The translations under genes were made by a program, and so were the position numbers. The notes beneath the pieces are model-generated. The model was not told where the DNA came from and made no database searches. It was given only the letters and a program-made list of their open reading frames with translations. Below, piece by piece: positions 11,650-23,991 of a stretch of 64,000 nt of DNA (position 1 is the stretch's first letter; each line of letters starts with the position of its first letter). This DNA comes from Austropuccinia psidii (Eukaryota; Basidiomycota; Pucciniomycetes; Pucciniales; Sphaerophragmiaceae): the NCBI GenBank assembly GCA_023105745.1, contig JALGQZ010000002.1, positions 74,255,285 through 74,319,284 on the forward strand, read 5' to 3'.

Positions 11650-13148
11650 TGTCAGGGTGAGTCTATGTAGAAGCTTAAAAATAGTAAATACAAGCTAGTA
11701 CTATGACTGTGACACGTCAAAATAAGTAATAAAAAATTCTTCAGGTCCTACTGCTACGTGGTAACAGTGGTGATGAGTCTATTGAGGACCTGGGTTGCAA
11801 TGTTCTAATATCTTTGACTGTAAAGAGACACTACAATAATTATATTTAATTATATCTTTGAGTATTCTAAGGACACTACTGATGATTAACAGTCTTGTCA
11901 CGTAAGAATATATAATAAAAAGATAAGATGAGGATTTTTGAAGGCAAAAACCCTTCTTTTTATATCTTTCAAGACTGTCAAGAGTTATTTACTCTTCACA
12001 CGTCAGAGGAGTGAAAATTTTCACTCCATTGGCCAGTCTGTGGTTCTGGATCCTCAATTCTGACGTCAGTAGAGGCAGAATTGTGGTTTTGGGACCACAA
12101 ATGATCATTCTGGATCAATACAGGATGAAAAAACTTTTCACCTGCCACGTCAGCACTTGGATGACGTTGTTCTGGTGTTTGTATGACCAATACTAGTCAT
12201 TCTGGGCGGGTTTAAGCTTTGAACAACCATTATTTTGAGTATTAAGACTGTACTGGTTGGTACAGGTTTGGTACAGGCCAGTATTGGCCAAAAAACTTCC
12301 AACCAAGATATCTTGGTCAGTTTTTGAGATATCAAGAAACTAAGAGCACAGAATTGAAGGGCTTAATGAGCTCTTCAATTTGGTATGCTTCATGTTTACC
12401 CTTCTTTAAAATAGCAAAAGTTATAAGGGTTTTAAGTTTTTGGATGTATTTTTGTACATCAGTATGAGGCTTCAAAAACTTCCATACCAGATATCTTCTT
12501 CAATTTGGAAGATATCTGTATTCTGATGATACAGTTTTGTAGGGCTTGATTAGCCCTACAGTTTGGTATGTAACACTGTACAGTTGTATGATTGTATGCC
12601 AAAGATACAGGGGTTTGTTTATTTTCTTGTTTTCAGAATGTCTGTATTTTGGTTATTAAACCTTTGAACCAAGATCCCTCAGTCAATTTAAGAGATACAG
12701 AGGTCTAAGGTGTCTCAAATTAAAGCTCTTGTTGAGACCTTTAATTTGGTTATACTTTTGTACAGTTTTGTACAAGCCCTCTTTGACTTTCAGGGGGACT
12801 TGGTTTTGAAAATGAGGTTATATGGTATCTCCAGTTGTAGTGGTGTTACAACAACATGGATGATATCATTGTGTAGCTCTCTATGTGAGCTTTAAGAAAA
12901 ATACCATTTTGGTATAGGATAACTTAAATATGCATAAGTTAGATGAGAGGTGAAAATAAGGGTTTTGACTTGTTTATTCTCCTCTAGGTTTCCTTATTCT
13001 GTTTGGATAAGGTTGGTGTTTAATGTAAGAGGGTTGTTTTCTCTTAATTATTACCTGTATTGACTATGTTTGTTCAATACTTGTCGTACCATTATTTATG
13101 GTATGTTGGATGTCATGCTAGTGCTCTGTTTTGAGTCACAGGCTGACA
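11650..13148 (-). repeat. 3' LTR of the minus-strand family C element
   Basis: It begins on the plus strand with TGTCAGGGTGAG and ends GGCTGACA, the reverse of the C LTR ends TGTCAGCC and CCTGACA. It carries the TGACGT motif group and the TATA region of this family in reverse. Small coding-like runs of 61-64 codons inside it recur only because the LTR recurs. Confidence 0.95.
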
Positions 13149-13701
13149 TACCCTCCCTCAAAAGAAGGCTCATCATTGATGAGACTCTTCAGCCCTCTTG
13201 GAGGCTCTGAATCTTCTGAGGTGTATTTGTCCATCTGGGATTTCTTTCTCAGTTAGCCATTTGTCTTTATCTGCTGGTTGATTCTTAAATCTAACCAGGT
13301 ATTGCCTGTTGTCTTTCCCATTGATTCTGATCTTCCTGGCTTTAATGATCTTTTTCACTGGTCCAGGTGAGTCATCTTCCTCTACCAATCTTTCATGGGT
13401 GACTGTCTTCTTCCTGTCAGGGAATTTCTCCTCATCTGTCTGGTGATAAGGTTTGACCAGGCTCACAGGGAAAACTGGGTGTTTCCTAGAGAACTCTTTG
13501 GTCAGGTTGACCTCTACTGCATTCTTTCCTATCAATTTGATAATGGTGAATGGTCCTATGAATGAGTCTCTCATCTTCTTGGGTCCTTTTAGGTTGTTGA
13601 AGTTAAGAGTTGAGATTAGAACTTGGTCTCCTTCTTTGAAATCAGGTTCTTGGTGACTTTTATCATATCTCTGTTTGTTATATAATTTGGCTTCAGCCAC
13701 A
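13149..13701 (-). pseudogene. Family C pol, C-terminal fragment with chromodomain
   Basis: This holds the last part of integrase and the chromodomain ([16 protein letters not shown], then [16 protein letters not shown] and a stop), and is open throughout. It joins in frame, across the inserted B element, to the C-terminal codons at 23997 (EKAEQC then VAEAKLYN), as the uninterrupted copy at 46600-47159 shows. A purine-rich tract, seen here as TACCCTCCCTC at 13149-13159, lies between the stop and the LTR. Confidence 0.92.
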
Positions 13702-13706
13702 CATTG

Positions 13707-15626
13707 TGTGAGCCTTGAGGTATATTTTACATACCCAAATAGGCCACAATTATCTTAAAAAGAGATTTTGAATTATGCACAACTCATAAGTCATGCATAT
13801 ATCCAAAATTCATCATTTTCAATTTCAGAAAAGATGAATAACTTTTTATTGAGTAAGTAAATCCATGGATTTAAGACCAGATTTGGATTCTACACAAAAA
13901 TTCACCTAGGGTAGCTCCATAGAGTGAATAAGCTCAATTTAAGTATTTGAGGTGGTAAAATGGAAAATACTTCAATACCACATCATTAATACCACATAAA
14001 AGATCCGTGAAAATTTTTGTTTTTCTTGATTTTTAGCCAAAATAATGGGAAAGTGAGAAATCCCATGTTACATATACACTAAGAATAGTGTTATGCATGT
14101 TTTGAGCACTTAATATCATGGTATTCTTACATGGACTTTTGGTACACCCATAGTGGATATCTCACTTTAAGCTTAAATTACTATTTTGACGTAAAAAATA
14201 GGCAAGGGGGACAAAAGACATCAAAGAGAGCCAGGGTACCCAACTTCTGAGGCCTCAGAGGCGTGGATAGCTCCAGAGCATGGATCCATGGCTCATCTTG
14301 GCCCAATTGGTAAACTAAAACTCTTTGGGAACTTGGTTACCAAGTTACAACTACTGTAAAACATCAGAAAATAGCAAATAACCTGCTATTTTGACGTGCC
14401 AAGGAGGTAATGAGCTACTTACACTCCTGTAACCATGTCAATTACTAATGACTTTCCATGGATAAACCCCAAAAGAGTAATTAAAACCCTTTTGGGACCC
14501 ATATTCATTGATTTACCTCATAGCAACCAGCAAAACACTGCTATTTGCAATTCTACGTAGAAATGAGGTAAAACCTTCAAAAATTCATTAAAAATACAAT
14601 TCTTAATGAATCTTTCTGAAACTTTCAGGACTAAAGGAGAACTGTATTATCTATGGTACAACCAAAAAGAATTACAGTTTTACTAGTAAAATTAAAAGTT
14701 TTACTTACAGTCCATTTTTGGATATTCTACGTGAAACACTGAATCTTCAAAAATTCACAGTAATTACAACCTGTGATGAAATTGGCAATAACATTGATAA
14801 CTTTGAGAAATCAATGATTATTTTAGAATAAAAGAAGATTTACAAGTGTTACTCCTTTTATCCTTAACCATATTGGGGTTGGTAGTCACGTAAAAGCATC
14901 AATTAAGTAATTATGATAATCTTACATGACAACAGATGATGCAATCAATAATCCAAAAAGGTTTATTGTTTTCTCACTCACTGGTTTTTCAGTTTGCTCC
15001 ATGGCACGCCTCTGTGAGCTGTTATTGACTTAAAAGAAGCCTCTTCTTGCTGTTTTTTTCCGTATCATCATCTTATCAATTTATTAATCTTTATTACCAA
15101 CAAGTAAGTATTAGTTCAACTATTCTTAAGTGTTTTAATTCTTTCAGAATCAATCAGAAAGACGTGAAATCATAGAATCCAACTATATATTGTTGTAATA
15201 CTGTTATAAATCCTTTTGATCCCTTAAATCCACAATTCCACGTCAAATTTCTCTACTTTTATTATCAATAAGTTCTTTGGAGTATTAGTGAGTCATTTAT
15301 CTTTAATTCTTAAAGTTTTTCTCTAGTAATAGTTTTCTTCAAGAATTATCTTTATAATTATTCTTGCAAAAGATAATTATATATTAAAATAATTTTATTA
15401 TTTTAATAAAGAAGTTTTTATTATTAAATTCTTCTTGTAATTGATTCTTGTAGACAATTACTTGCTCACTGTTAAAATCACTAGTAGTGCTTAACACGTG
15501 AAAGAAATAATTTTTAATTATTTAATTGTGGTTATAATAATATTTTATTATTATATTTCATAAGAACAGACATAGTACTGTTGATTAATAGTAATATTAT
15601 CATCAGTTTCATAGTCACATCTTACA
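13707..15626 (+). repeat. Family B 5' LTR with core promoter and leader donor site
   Basis: It starts TGTGAGCC and ends ATCTTACA. A TATA-like ACTTAAAAGAAGCCTC lies at about 15028. Upstream of it ATG is common; from 15004 through the LTR end and on to 16226 there is none, which fits transcription starting just after this promoter. A near-perfect splice donor sits at 15103/15104 (ACAA then GTAAGT), inside R-U5. The solo B LTR (53074) keeps the same donor. Confidence 0.93.
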
Positions 15627-16016
15627 TTTGGGGGCCTGGCCGTGTTTTTTGAACCTTGTACCCTTAATTAATATATTTTTAAGCTCTAAAATATATTAAT
15701 TTAATTAATTTTTTTTCTTTCAATTTGGAGTTAAAATATTTTTATTTTTGAAATTGTTTTAAAATCTTTTTCATTGAGGAATTTGGTTTAATTTTATATT
15801 GTTTTTACACGTGGCTTTTTCACATCCAAAAACTTATAAAATTATTCTTTGAGTTACTCTGAATTAATTTTCATTCAAAATCTTAAATTTTAATTTTTTT
15901 TCTTTAAAAAGAATAATTTTTTTAATATTAAAAAATCTAAAACTTATAAAAATCTTTAAAAAAAATATTTTAAAAAGTATAAAAAATAATTTTTTCTCTT
16001 TTATAATTTCTTTTAG
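15104..16016 (+). other. Predicted leader intron of family B (913 nt)
   Basis: The donor is ACAA with GTAAGT in the LTR. The acceptor is a T-rich tract ending TTTTAG at 16016, followed by TG. Joining A(15103) to TG(16017-16018) would create the start codon ACAATG of the accessory gene. The intron spans the LTR end and the primer-binding site, so it would be retained in genomic RNA. A weaker alternative donor is GTTACT at 15853, also preceded by A. This is a prediction from sequence only. Confidence 0.7.
15629..15644 (+). promoter_or_regulatory. Primer-binding site, family B
   Basis: TGGGGGCCTGGCCGTG starts two bases after the LTR end. The same word occurs beside the LTRs of families C (40098), D (50858, one base different) and, more diverged, A (37626 and 4427 minus). 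Position and conservation identify it as the reverse-transcription primer site. I could not match it to a standard tRNA 3' end. Confidence 0.85.
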
Positions 16017-17004
16017 TGTCTTTAATCAAATACTGTGCAGCTGGCAACAGACTCAGTAAAAGATATATCACTAGTCCAGAATCTTCAGAAGCAGAATCTG
16101 AAGACAGTATTGAGGTGCAGATTGCTAAAAGAGGCACCTTATTCAACTCAGAAAAAGCTAAATTACCACCAAAAGGTGTGTATTTTATCTTATATTTTCA
16201 CCTTTTATCTTTAAATTGACGTGAGAATGGTGCATACCAGAAATGGAAGCAACTATTCAGTCCAACCAGATGGATGTGGACAAGGAAGAGGCAAGACCAA
16301 ATCCAGAAGTGCCAAATCTTCCACAAGAAAGGCACATCTGGAGGATGCCAGAGTTGCCCCCCATTCCCCAAGGTCTGTACCAACAGATTTTGACGTGAAT
16401 TCTGAGCCTGAACTAATTTATGATAATATTTCCAGGGCTGAACCATTTTCAAGTGGCAGCAATAGAAATATATCAGAGCCAGTACAAAAATTGGTTCAGA
16501 GCAGCCAAAGAAGAGGAGTGGGAAATCTGCCCAAGCCTTTGGCAGGGGGCCATGAACTCCTACTTACACATCAAGAGCTTTCTGGGTCAGGAGAAGACCA
16601 TAGAACTCTTAGGAGGTTGGAGCCCCCTGTCTTGCAAAGACAAGGTCAAAAAGATAAAGAATTGGTTGAAGAACCAGAGTCTTTTATCCATAGACCAGAA
16701 GAAAGAATTGGAAATGACTCCAACTTTGGAGACAGAGGCACCAGTGGCATCTACCAGCTCCAAACCAGCTCCAGAAGCATCCAAGAACAAGCCCAAAGGA
16801 CCTCAAAAGAAACAGAGAGGTCCCAAGAACCATCAAGGCAAGGGCAAAGGCAAAGCCAATTGGCACAGACCTTACCCACAAGGGTACAGGATCCCCAGAT
16901 TGGAGCCTTCAGCCGTGGACAGTGTCTTCAATATGGCCAGAACTCTTATGGAATTCACAGCCAAAGAGCAGGAAAGGATGAACAGGACTTTTCCACGCAA
17001 ATAA
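16017..17004 (+). CDS. Family B accessory protein, spliced, overlapping gag in the +1 frame (286 aa)
   Basis: Function unknown. Predicted exons are A(15103)+16017-16175, 16241-16372 and 16436-17004. Intron 1 (65 nt, GTGTGT..CCAG) contains the Gag-Pol ATG at 16227. Intron 2 (63 nt, GTCTGT..CCAG, branch-like CTAAT) removes an in-frame TGA at 16396. Both junctions are phase 1, and the joined frame is open for 286 codons. Exon 1 is Ser/Glu-rich and has no ATG in any frame. Exon 3 has an aromatic, helical block ([19 protein letters not shown], then GGWSPLS), a Lys/Pro-rich basic linker and a C-terminal helix ([11 protein letters not shown]). The block is shared with family A (DIYMSQYKQYY, DWEMLPQ, GWNPLSS) and, more distantly, with C and D (GWNP followed by ..ENQ). 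A second structural or nucleic-acid-binding protein is possible, but unproven. Confidence 0.72.
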
Positions 17005-20000
17005 ATGATGTACATAGAAGTATTAGTGTAGAAATTGGCAAACTTGAGTCAAAGTTAAAGCAAATTACATTAGACATCAATGATTTAAAGAAAAATGACA
17101 AGCAACATTCTGATTGGCATAAATTGACAACTGTCACCCTTGAGTCAATTAGCAATGCTTGTGAAAGAATTGAGAACCAATGTCAAAATAATGACACAGA
17201 GGATCTTTCCATCTTTAAAGTAAATGATAGACTTAAAACTCTTGAAGACCATGTCTTACAAATAGTTAAGAACACCAATCAATTTGCTATACATTTAGCA
17301 AAAAGTGACAGTGAAAGGCAGAAATTGAAGAATGAAATAATTGCAAGTGTGGAGCAAATTCATAAGAATCATGAACCACATATGCCAAGACATTCTACAC
17401 CTTTGACTGAAGAAAAACTTTCTGTCAAAGAAAGTTTGACTCCATTCTTAGGAGAGAATGTTATTTCTGCAAAGGATATTCCCAAATTAGAAGAATGGCC
17501 AACATTCTCTGGTGAAGGAGAATACAACCACATTGAATTCATCAGGACTATTGATATGTTGCAAGAAGACTTTAATATACCTGATGAAATCATAGTAGGA
17601 AAATTACATTGTTTGTTTACCAAGACTGCAAAGAAATGGTATTACAAGATGAGAATAGATCATGGAAGACATGACTGGTCTTGGTGGAAATCTGAAGTGA
17701 TTACCAAATGGGCCAATAATTCTTGGAGGTTTAAAATGGAGAATGCTTTTGAAAGTGCCATTTTTAACTCAGAAAAAGACAAACCACTTACTTGGTTCTT
17801 CAAACAAAAAGACAGATTATCTGCTTTACACCCAGATATGTCTGACACTATGATTAATATGAAAATATTAAGAAAGTGTGGAGGAGAACTGGAACATGCT
17901 ATCAAAAGCAGATGTGTGGAACCCTGTTCAACAGAGGACTACATTAATGCTATGGAAGATATCATTACCAGAACAAGAATTGGTAAAACTTGGGTTAGAA
18001 ACCCAATAGAGTCCAAAATAGTCTCAAAGATTCCTAGAGAGGAAAGAAGACCAGAAAGACCTGTCTTGAAGTGTCATAAATGTGGAAGTACTTCACATTT
18101 AGCCAACACTTGCCCTAAGAAGACAAAGATCAATGAAGTTCAAATCATTGAAGACATTCAGTGTACTGAAGAGAAAGAAGAGTCTGATCAAGATTCTGCA
18201 GTCTCTGAAGATACACCAGTAGAGGACTATCCCATTGAAAACATTTCAGCTTTCTTTGAGGTCACAGAAGTCCATACCCACTTGCCACAGTACAGTGAGG
18301 ATTGCTACAACCTGATCAATATCCAAGATGCCAGAATGTGTAAAACAAAACCTGCTAGAGGAAAGGGTTATACTGCTGGAGCATCCTGTATCACATCAGT
18401 TCTAATGAGTGATATTGAAGCCAAAGTGAATCTGGATACAGGGGCATTTTGCACTTGTATTGGCAAAGATTATCTTCAAATTATACTTCCTGAATGGAAA
18501 AACCATCTATTACCAATAGAAGGTGTACAGTTCAGTAGTGCCAGTAACAATATGTACCCCTTGGGCATATTGGATACTAATATTGTATTCCCACATCCAG
18601 CAGGAAGTGTAAGAATGAAAACTGAGATTGTAGTAATGGATAATTGTACATCTCAGCATATCATTCTTGGAAATGATTACTTGAATATTTATGGTATTGA
18701 TATAAATAACCATAAAGACAGATATTTCACAATTGGAGATAACAAAAGGCAAAAATTTGCTTTCTCCAATATGCCAAAACAGATATCTGTAGTATCTTCT
18801 GTCAAAGATACTTACAAAGATGAATTTGTGTCTAAACAACTTGTTGAAGCACAAATTAATCCATCATTGTCACCAAAGATGAGGAATGAACTTATTGATG
18901 TATTATATACATACAATAATGCATTTGCATCTGATAATGAACCATTAGGCGCTATAAGGGGACATGAAATTGATATTACTCTTAATATTGATAGACCATA
19001 TCCTCCAGTACTTAGAAGACCAGCTTATCCAGCCAGTCCCAGAGCTAGAGAGGCCTTGGAAAAACATATCCAAGAGTTGATCCAACTTGGTGTGCTAAGG
19101 AAAGTAGGCCATAATGAGGAAGTTGAAGTGACAACACCTGTTATTATTGCATGGCATAATGATAAGTCAAGAATGGTTGGAGATTTTAGAGCTTTGAATA
19201 CCTACACAGTTCCAGATAGGTATCCAATCCCTAGGATCCAAGAAACCTTGACTCAATTGTCTAAAGCCAAGTATATAACATCAATGGATGCATTAAAAGG
19301 CTTCCATCAAAATGTTTTGACGCCTAAAGCTAGGAAATTACTTAGAATTATCACTCACTGTGGTATTTATGAGTATCTTAGAATGCCATTTGGCATTAAA
19401 AATGCTCCATCTCATTATCAAAGAATGATGAATACCATCTTCCCCACAGAATTGTCTGAAGGATGGCTTATCATTTATATTGATGATATTATTATATGTT
19501 CTGACTCATGGTCTTTGCACCTTGAAAGACTTGCAAGAGTACTTCATAAAGTTGCAGAAGTGAACATGAAAATTTCACTTAAGAAATGCAATTTTGGTTT
19601 TGAAGAACTCAAAGCATTAGGACATGTTGTTTCTGGTTTGAGCTTGGGTATTGACAAGAATAAAGTAGCAGCAGTGTTACTTAAGCCAATACCCCAGAAT
19701 AAAAAAGAAATGATGTCTTTTCTTGGATTTGCTAGTTACTATAGGCAACACTTGAAAGATTTTGCAATTCTAGCCAAGTCACTTTATAGAATCTGTGATC
19801 AACAGACTGTATTTGAAATGACACAGGAAAGAATTAAAGCTTATGAGAAGATAAAGAAAGCCCTTACAGAAGCACCTTTACTCCTCATGCCTGACTGGAA
19901 TATTCCTTTTAAATTGTACATTGATGCATGTGGGGATGGATTAGGGGCAGCCCTACACCAAGTCCAAATTATTGATGACAAACCTACAGAAGGACCAGTT

Positions 20001-20501
20001 TGTTATATCTCAAGACAAATCAAACCAACAGAAGCCAGATATGGTGCAAGCCAAATGGAGTGCTTATGTTTGGTATGGGCACTTGAGAAATTACACTATT
20101 ACCTTGATGGCAGTGTTTTTGAAGTGATAACTGACTGTAATGCCGTGAAATCACTTCTTAACATGAAAACTCCCAACAGACATATGTTGAGATGGCAAAT
20201 AGCCATTCAAGAATATAGAGGAAACATGACTATAGTTCATAAAGCAGGAAACATTCACAAAAATGCTGATGGACTTAGTAGATGGGCTTTAGCCAACACT
20301 CCTGATAACCCAGCTTATGTACCTTTGGAAGCTGAACCACAGATTCCAATTGAAGGGATTAACATAACTGATATTGGGACTGAATTCTTTGAAGAGGTCA
20401 GAGAGTCTTATAAACAAGACAAGAATTGCCATATCTTGACTTCTTTATTGGATAAAGACTGCAAAGACACATCTTTGGTTAATACACTAGATGAAGTTTG
20501 A
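16227..20501 (+). CDS. Family B Gag-Pol, first part: Gag, protease, RT, RNase H (1424 aa, then TGA)
   Basis: I chose the ATG at 16227 because it is the first ATG of the unspliced leader. The N-terminal 260 residues are Ser/Arg/Gln-rich and share their DNA with the accessory gene. Then come a coiled-coil-like part, a capsid domain from residue about 420 ([14 protein letters not shown]), the zinc knuckle [14 protein letters not shown] near 616, the protease DTGA near 737, RT with DFRALNTYT and YIDD near 1083, and RNase H ([16 protein letters not shown]) near 1230. Gag and pol are fused in one frame with no shift or stop between them. The TGA at 20499-20501 replaces a Trp codon that the old B-like copy at 33473 still has, so translation ends before integrase. 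Confidence 0.93.
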   Translation: MVHTRNGSNYSVQPDGCGQGRGKTKSRSAKSSTRKAHLEDARVAPHSPRSVPTDFDVNSEPELIYDNISRAEPFSSGSNRNISEPVQKLVQSSQRRGVGNLPKPLAGGHELLLTHQELSGSGEDHRTLRRLEPPVLQRQGQKDKELVEEPESFIHRPEERIGNDSNFGDRGTSGIYQLQTSSRSIQEQAQRTSKETERSQEPSRQGQRQSQLAQTLPTRVQDPQIGAFSRGQCLQYGQNSYGIHSQRAGKDEQDFSTQINDVHRSISVEIGKLESKLKQITLDINDLKKNDKQHSDWHKLTTVTLESISNACERIENQCQNNDTEDLSIFKVNDRLKTLEDHVLQIVKNTNQFAIHLAKSDSERQKLKNEIIASVEQIHKNHEPHMPRHSTPLTEEKLSVKESLTPFLGENVISAKDIPKLEEWPTFSGEGEYNHIEFIRTIDMLQEDFNIPDEIIVGKLHCLFTKTAKKWYYKMRIDHGRHDWSWWKSEVITKWANNSWRFKMENAFESAIFNSEKDKPLTWFFKQKDRLSALHPDMSDTMINMKILRKCGGELEHAIKSRCVEPCSTEDYINAMEDIITRTRIGKTWVRNPIESKIVSKIPREERRPERPVLKCHKCGSTSHLANTCPKKTKINEVQIIEDIQCTEEKEESDQDSAVSEDTPVEDYPIENISAFFEVTEVHTHLPQYSEDCYNLINIQDARMCKTKPARGKGYTAGASCITSVLMSDIEAKVNLDTGAFCTCIGKDYLQIILPEWKNHLLPIEGVQFSSASNNMYPLGILDTNIVFPHPAGSVRMKTEIVVMDNCTSQHIILGNDYLNIYGIDINNHKDRYFTIGDNKRQKFAFSNMPKQISVVSSVKDTYKDEFVSKQLVEAQINPSLSPKMRNELIDVLYTYNNAFASDNEPLGAIRGHEIDITLNIDRPYPPVLRRPAYPASPRAREALEKHIQELIQLGVLRKVGHNEEVEVTTPVIIAWHNDKSRMVGDFRALNTYTVPDRYPIPRIQETLTQLSKAKYITSMDALKGFHQNVLTPKARKLLRIITHCGIYEYLRMPFGIKNAPSHYQRMMNTIFPTELSEGWLIIYIDDIIICSDSWSLHLERLARVLHKVAEVNMKISLKKCNFGFEELKALGHVVSGLSLGIDKNKVAAVLLKPIPQNKKEMMSFLGFASYYRQHLKDFAILAKSLYRICDQQTVFEMTQERIKAYEKIKKALTEAPLLLMPDWNIPFKLYIDACGDGLGAALHQVQIIDDKPTEGPVCYISRQIKPTEARYGASQMECLCLVWALEKLHYYLDGSVFEVITDCNAVKSLLNMKTPNRHMLRWQIAIQEYRGNMTIVHKAGNIHKNADGLSRWALANTPDNPAYVPLEAEPQIPIEGINITDIGTEFFEEVRESYKQDKNCHILTSLLDKDCKDTSLVNTLDEV

Positions 20502-21929
20502 AAAAATTCCTATTCTGAAGGAAGATTTCACTTGTTTGATGGGATTATTTACCATAGAACAAAACATTCTTGTGTGATGACATTGTGTAGTAGATTGCTC
20601 ATCAATACCATTCTTCATGAATGCCATGATAGCATTTACTCTGGACACCTATCAGAAGACAGAACACTTGAAAAGGTGAAGAACTGTGCATGGTGGCCAT
20701 CTTGGAGAAAAGAAACCATTGAATATTGCCATACCTGTGATAGATGCCAAAAAGCAAACAGGAGTACAGGCAAGAAATTTGGATTAATGATCCATATTCA
20801 AGAACCAAAATCCCCTTGGGAAGCTGTTCACATGGATTGGGTCACAGCACTTCCTCCAAGTGGTGACAAAAGTTATAATGCTTGTTTAGTCATTGTAGAC
20901 AGATATAGCAAAACTCCCATATTCTTACCATGTCATAAAGATGACACTGCTATGGATACAGCTCTTCTTTTATGGAGTAGAGTTATTTCTCATACAGGGT
21001 TATTTAAGAATATCATAAGTGACAGAGACCCCAAGTTCACATCTGCACTTTGGACCAATCTTCATAGATTGTTTGGGACTAAGTTATCATTCTCTACAGC
21101 ATACCACCCTCAAACAGATGGGCTAGCAGAGAGGATGATTCAAACTTTAGAAGACATGATCAGGAGATTTTGTGCTTATGGATTAGAATTTAAAGACTCA
21201 GATGGCTTTACCCATGACTGGTGCACTCTGATACCTGCATTAGAATTGGCATACAAGACATCAGTCCATTCTTCCACAGGACAAACTCCTGCTATGTTAG
21301 AAAAAGGATGGAATCCAAGACTCCCAGCAGACACACTGAGGAAAGACTTGATTGACATTCATCCTACAGCTTCCAGCTTCAAATTAATGCTTGATAAAGT
21401 AAAACACCATGCAAAACAAAGTATGGATGATGCTTTTGATTATGCAAAACAGAAGTGGGACAAGAGTCATAAAGTACCAGACTTCAAAGTAGGGGACTTA
21501 GTTCTAGTTTCAACCTTGAATTTTAATAATATCAAAGGCCCAAAGAAACTTAAAGATTCTTATGTAGGACCTTTTGTTATTGTTGCCTTACATGGAACCA
21601 ATGCAGTTCAAGTGGAATTGAGTGGTGAATTGGAAAATAAACACCCCACATTTCCAGTCAGCCTGATAAAACCTTATCAACCAGCTGACAAAGAATTGTT
21701 TCCTTTAAGGAACCCAACTCCTTTAACTGTGCCCCCTGTGGAACAGAATGAAGACAGAAAGATAAAGAAAGTCATTAAAGAAAGGAGACTTAGGGGTAAA
21801 AATCAAAGAGAATATCTTGTCAGATATAGAAATCCAGTACATGAAGATGAATGGATGGCAGAATCAGAAATACCTGACTCAGATAAACTCTTAAGAAGAT
21901 TTAGACATGAAAGAAGGCCACAAGCCTGA
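20502..21929 (+). pseudogene. Family B integrase and chromodomain, in frame downstream of the TGA
   Basis: This is the continuation of the same frame. It has the zinc domain (HECHDSIYSGHLSEDR, then CDRCQKANR), the core residues in [19 protein letters not shown] and [14 protein letters not shown], the SH3-like stretch ([18 protein letters not shown]) and a chromodomain (REYLVRYRNPVHEDEW, then LLRRFRHERRPQA and a stop). There is no other damage. With the single TGA read through or reverted in a sister copy, the polyprotein would be about 1900 residues. As it stands this part has no start of its own. Confidence 0.9.
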
Positions 21930-22072
21930 ATATGTCTATAAATGTGCTTTAAATTACTTGATCTGAGTAATGTGAAGAGGTTGGACAGTGGACATTAACC
22001 CCCTTTTGGGGCCTTATTCTTTTTATCACTAATAAAATTGTAGTACAATTTTATTTTTTGGTGGGAGGGAAT
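21930..22072 (+). other. 3' untranslated region and polypurine tract of family B
   Basis: A short AT-rich stretch with a hairpin-like AAAATTGTA/TACAATTTT pair near 22035-22052 is followed by GGTGGGAGGGAA at 22061-22072, directly against the 3' LTR. The purine run is the expected plus-strand primer. Confidence 0.85.
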
Positions 22073-23991
22073 GTGAGCCTTGAGGTATATTTTACATACC
22101 CAAATAGGCCACAATTATCTTAAAAAGAGATTTTGAATTATGCACAACTCATAAGTCATGCATATATCCAAAATTCATCATTTTCAACTTCAGAAAAGAT
22201 GAATAACTTTTTATTGAGTAAGTAAATCCATGGATTTAAGACCAGATTTGGATTCTACACAAAAATTCACCTAGGGTAGCTCCATAGAGTGAATAAGCTC
22301 AATTTAAGTATTTGAGGTGGTAAAATGGAAAATACTTCAATACCACATCATTAATACCACATAAAAGATCCGTGAAAATTTTTGTTTTTCTTGATTTTTA
22401 GCCAAAATAATGGGAAAGTGAGAAATCCCATGTTACATATACACTAAGAATAGTGTTATGCATGTTTTGAGCACTTAATATCATGGTATTCTTACATGGA
22501 CTTTTGGTACACCCATAGTGGATATCTCACTGTAAGCTTAAATTACTATTTTGACGTAAAAAATAGGCAAGGGGGACAAAAGACATCAAAGAGAGCCAGG
22601 GTACCCAACTTCTGAGGCCTCAGAGGCGTGGATAGCTCCAGAGCATGGATCCATGGCTCATCTTGGCCCAATTGGTAAACTAAAACTCTTTGGGAACTTG
22701 GTTACCAAGTTACAACTACTGTAAAACATCAGAAAATAGCAAATAACCTGCTATTTTGACGTGCCAAGGAGGTAATGAGCTACTTACACTCCTGTAACCA
22801 TGTCAATTACTAATGACTTTCCATGGATAAACCCCAAAAGAGTAATTAAAACCCTTTTGGGACCCATATTCATTGATTTACCTCATAGCAACCAGCAAAA
22901 CACTGCTATTTGCAATTCTACGTAGAAATGAGGTAAAACCTTCAAAAATTCATTAAAAATACAATTCTTAATGAATCTTTCTGAAACTTTCAGGACTAAA
23001 GGAGAACTGTATTATCTATGGTACAACCAAAAAGAATTACAGTTTTACTAGTAAAATTAAAAGTTTTACTTACAGTCCATTTTTGGATATTCTACGTGAA
23101 ACACTGAATCTTCAAAAATTCACAGTAATTACAACCTGTGATGAAATTGGCAATAACATTGATAACTTTGAGAAATCAATGATTATTTTAGAATAAAAGA
23201 AGATTTACAAGTGTTACTCCTTTTATCCTTAGCCATATTGGGGTTGGTAGTCACGTAAAAGCATCAATTAAGTAATTATGATAATCTTACATGACAACAG
23301 ATGATGCAATCAATAATCCAAAAAGGTTTATTGTTTTCTCACTCACTGGTTTTTCAGTTTGCTCCATGGCACGCCTCTGTGAGCTGTTATTGACTTAAAA
23401 GAAGCCTCTTCTTGCTGTTTTTTTCCGTATCATCATCTTATCAATTTATTAATCTTTATTACCAACAAGTAAGTATTAGTTCAACTATTCTTAAGTGTTT
23501 TAATTCTTTCAGAATCAATCAGAAAGACGTGAAATCATAGAATCCAACTATATATTGTTGTAATACTGTTATAAATCCTTTTGATCCCTTAAATCCACAA
23601 TTCCACGTCAAATTTCTCTACTTTTATTATCAATAAGTTCTTTGGAGTATTAGTGAGTCATTTATCTTTAATTCTTAAAGTTTTTCTCTAGTAATAGTTT
23701 TCTTCAAGAATTATCTTTATAATTATTCTTGCAAAAGATAATTATATATTAAAATAATTTTATTATTTTAATAAAGAAGTTTTTATTATTAAATTCTTCT
23801 TGTAATTGATTCTTGTAGACAATTACTTGCTCACTGTTAAAATCACTAGTAGTGCTTAACACGTGAAAGAAATAATTTTTAATTATTTAATTGTGGTTAT
23901 AATAATATTTTATTATTATATTTCATAAGAACAGACATAGTACTGTTGATTAATAGTAATATTATCATCAGTTTCATAGTCACATCTTACA
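22073..23991 (+). repeat. Family B 3' LTR
   Basis: It starts TGTGAGCC, ends ATCTTACA, and is followed by the target duplication CATTG. It differs from the 5' copy at about three places by eye (for example CACTGTAAGC against CACTTTAAGC, and CCTTAGCC against CCTTAACC). Confidence 0.95.

Larger units (their letters stand above)
13707..23991 (+). mobile_element. Family B element, complete with both LTRs (10.3 kb)
   Basis: This is a full-length plus-strand chromovirus inserted in family C pol, with target duplication CATTG (13702-13706 and 23992-23996). Its LTRs are 1920 and 1919 bp with about three differences seen by eye, making it the youngest dated insertion here. The layout is LTR, primer-binding site, ATG-free leader, spliced accessory gene overlapping gag, Gag-Pol in one frame, polypurine tract, LTR. 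Only one nonsense codon (20499-20501) interrupts Gag-Pol. Confidence 0.96.

Noticed and set aside
11996..12895. Open frames of about 61-64 codons recurring near 12.0-12.9, 26.9-27.8, 38.9-39.7 and 47.4-48.3 kb
   Set aside because: They recur because the family C LTR recurs, on either strand. They lie in U3, have no common codon bias, and differ between copies by changes that ignore the frame.
15844..15858. GTTACT at 15853 as the family B leader donor
   Set aside because: It is also preceded by A and aligns with GTGACT in family A, but ACAA/GTAAGT at 15103/15104 fits the donor consensus far better and matches the context in C and D. It is kept only as an alternative.
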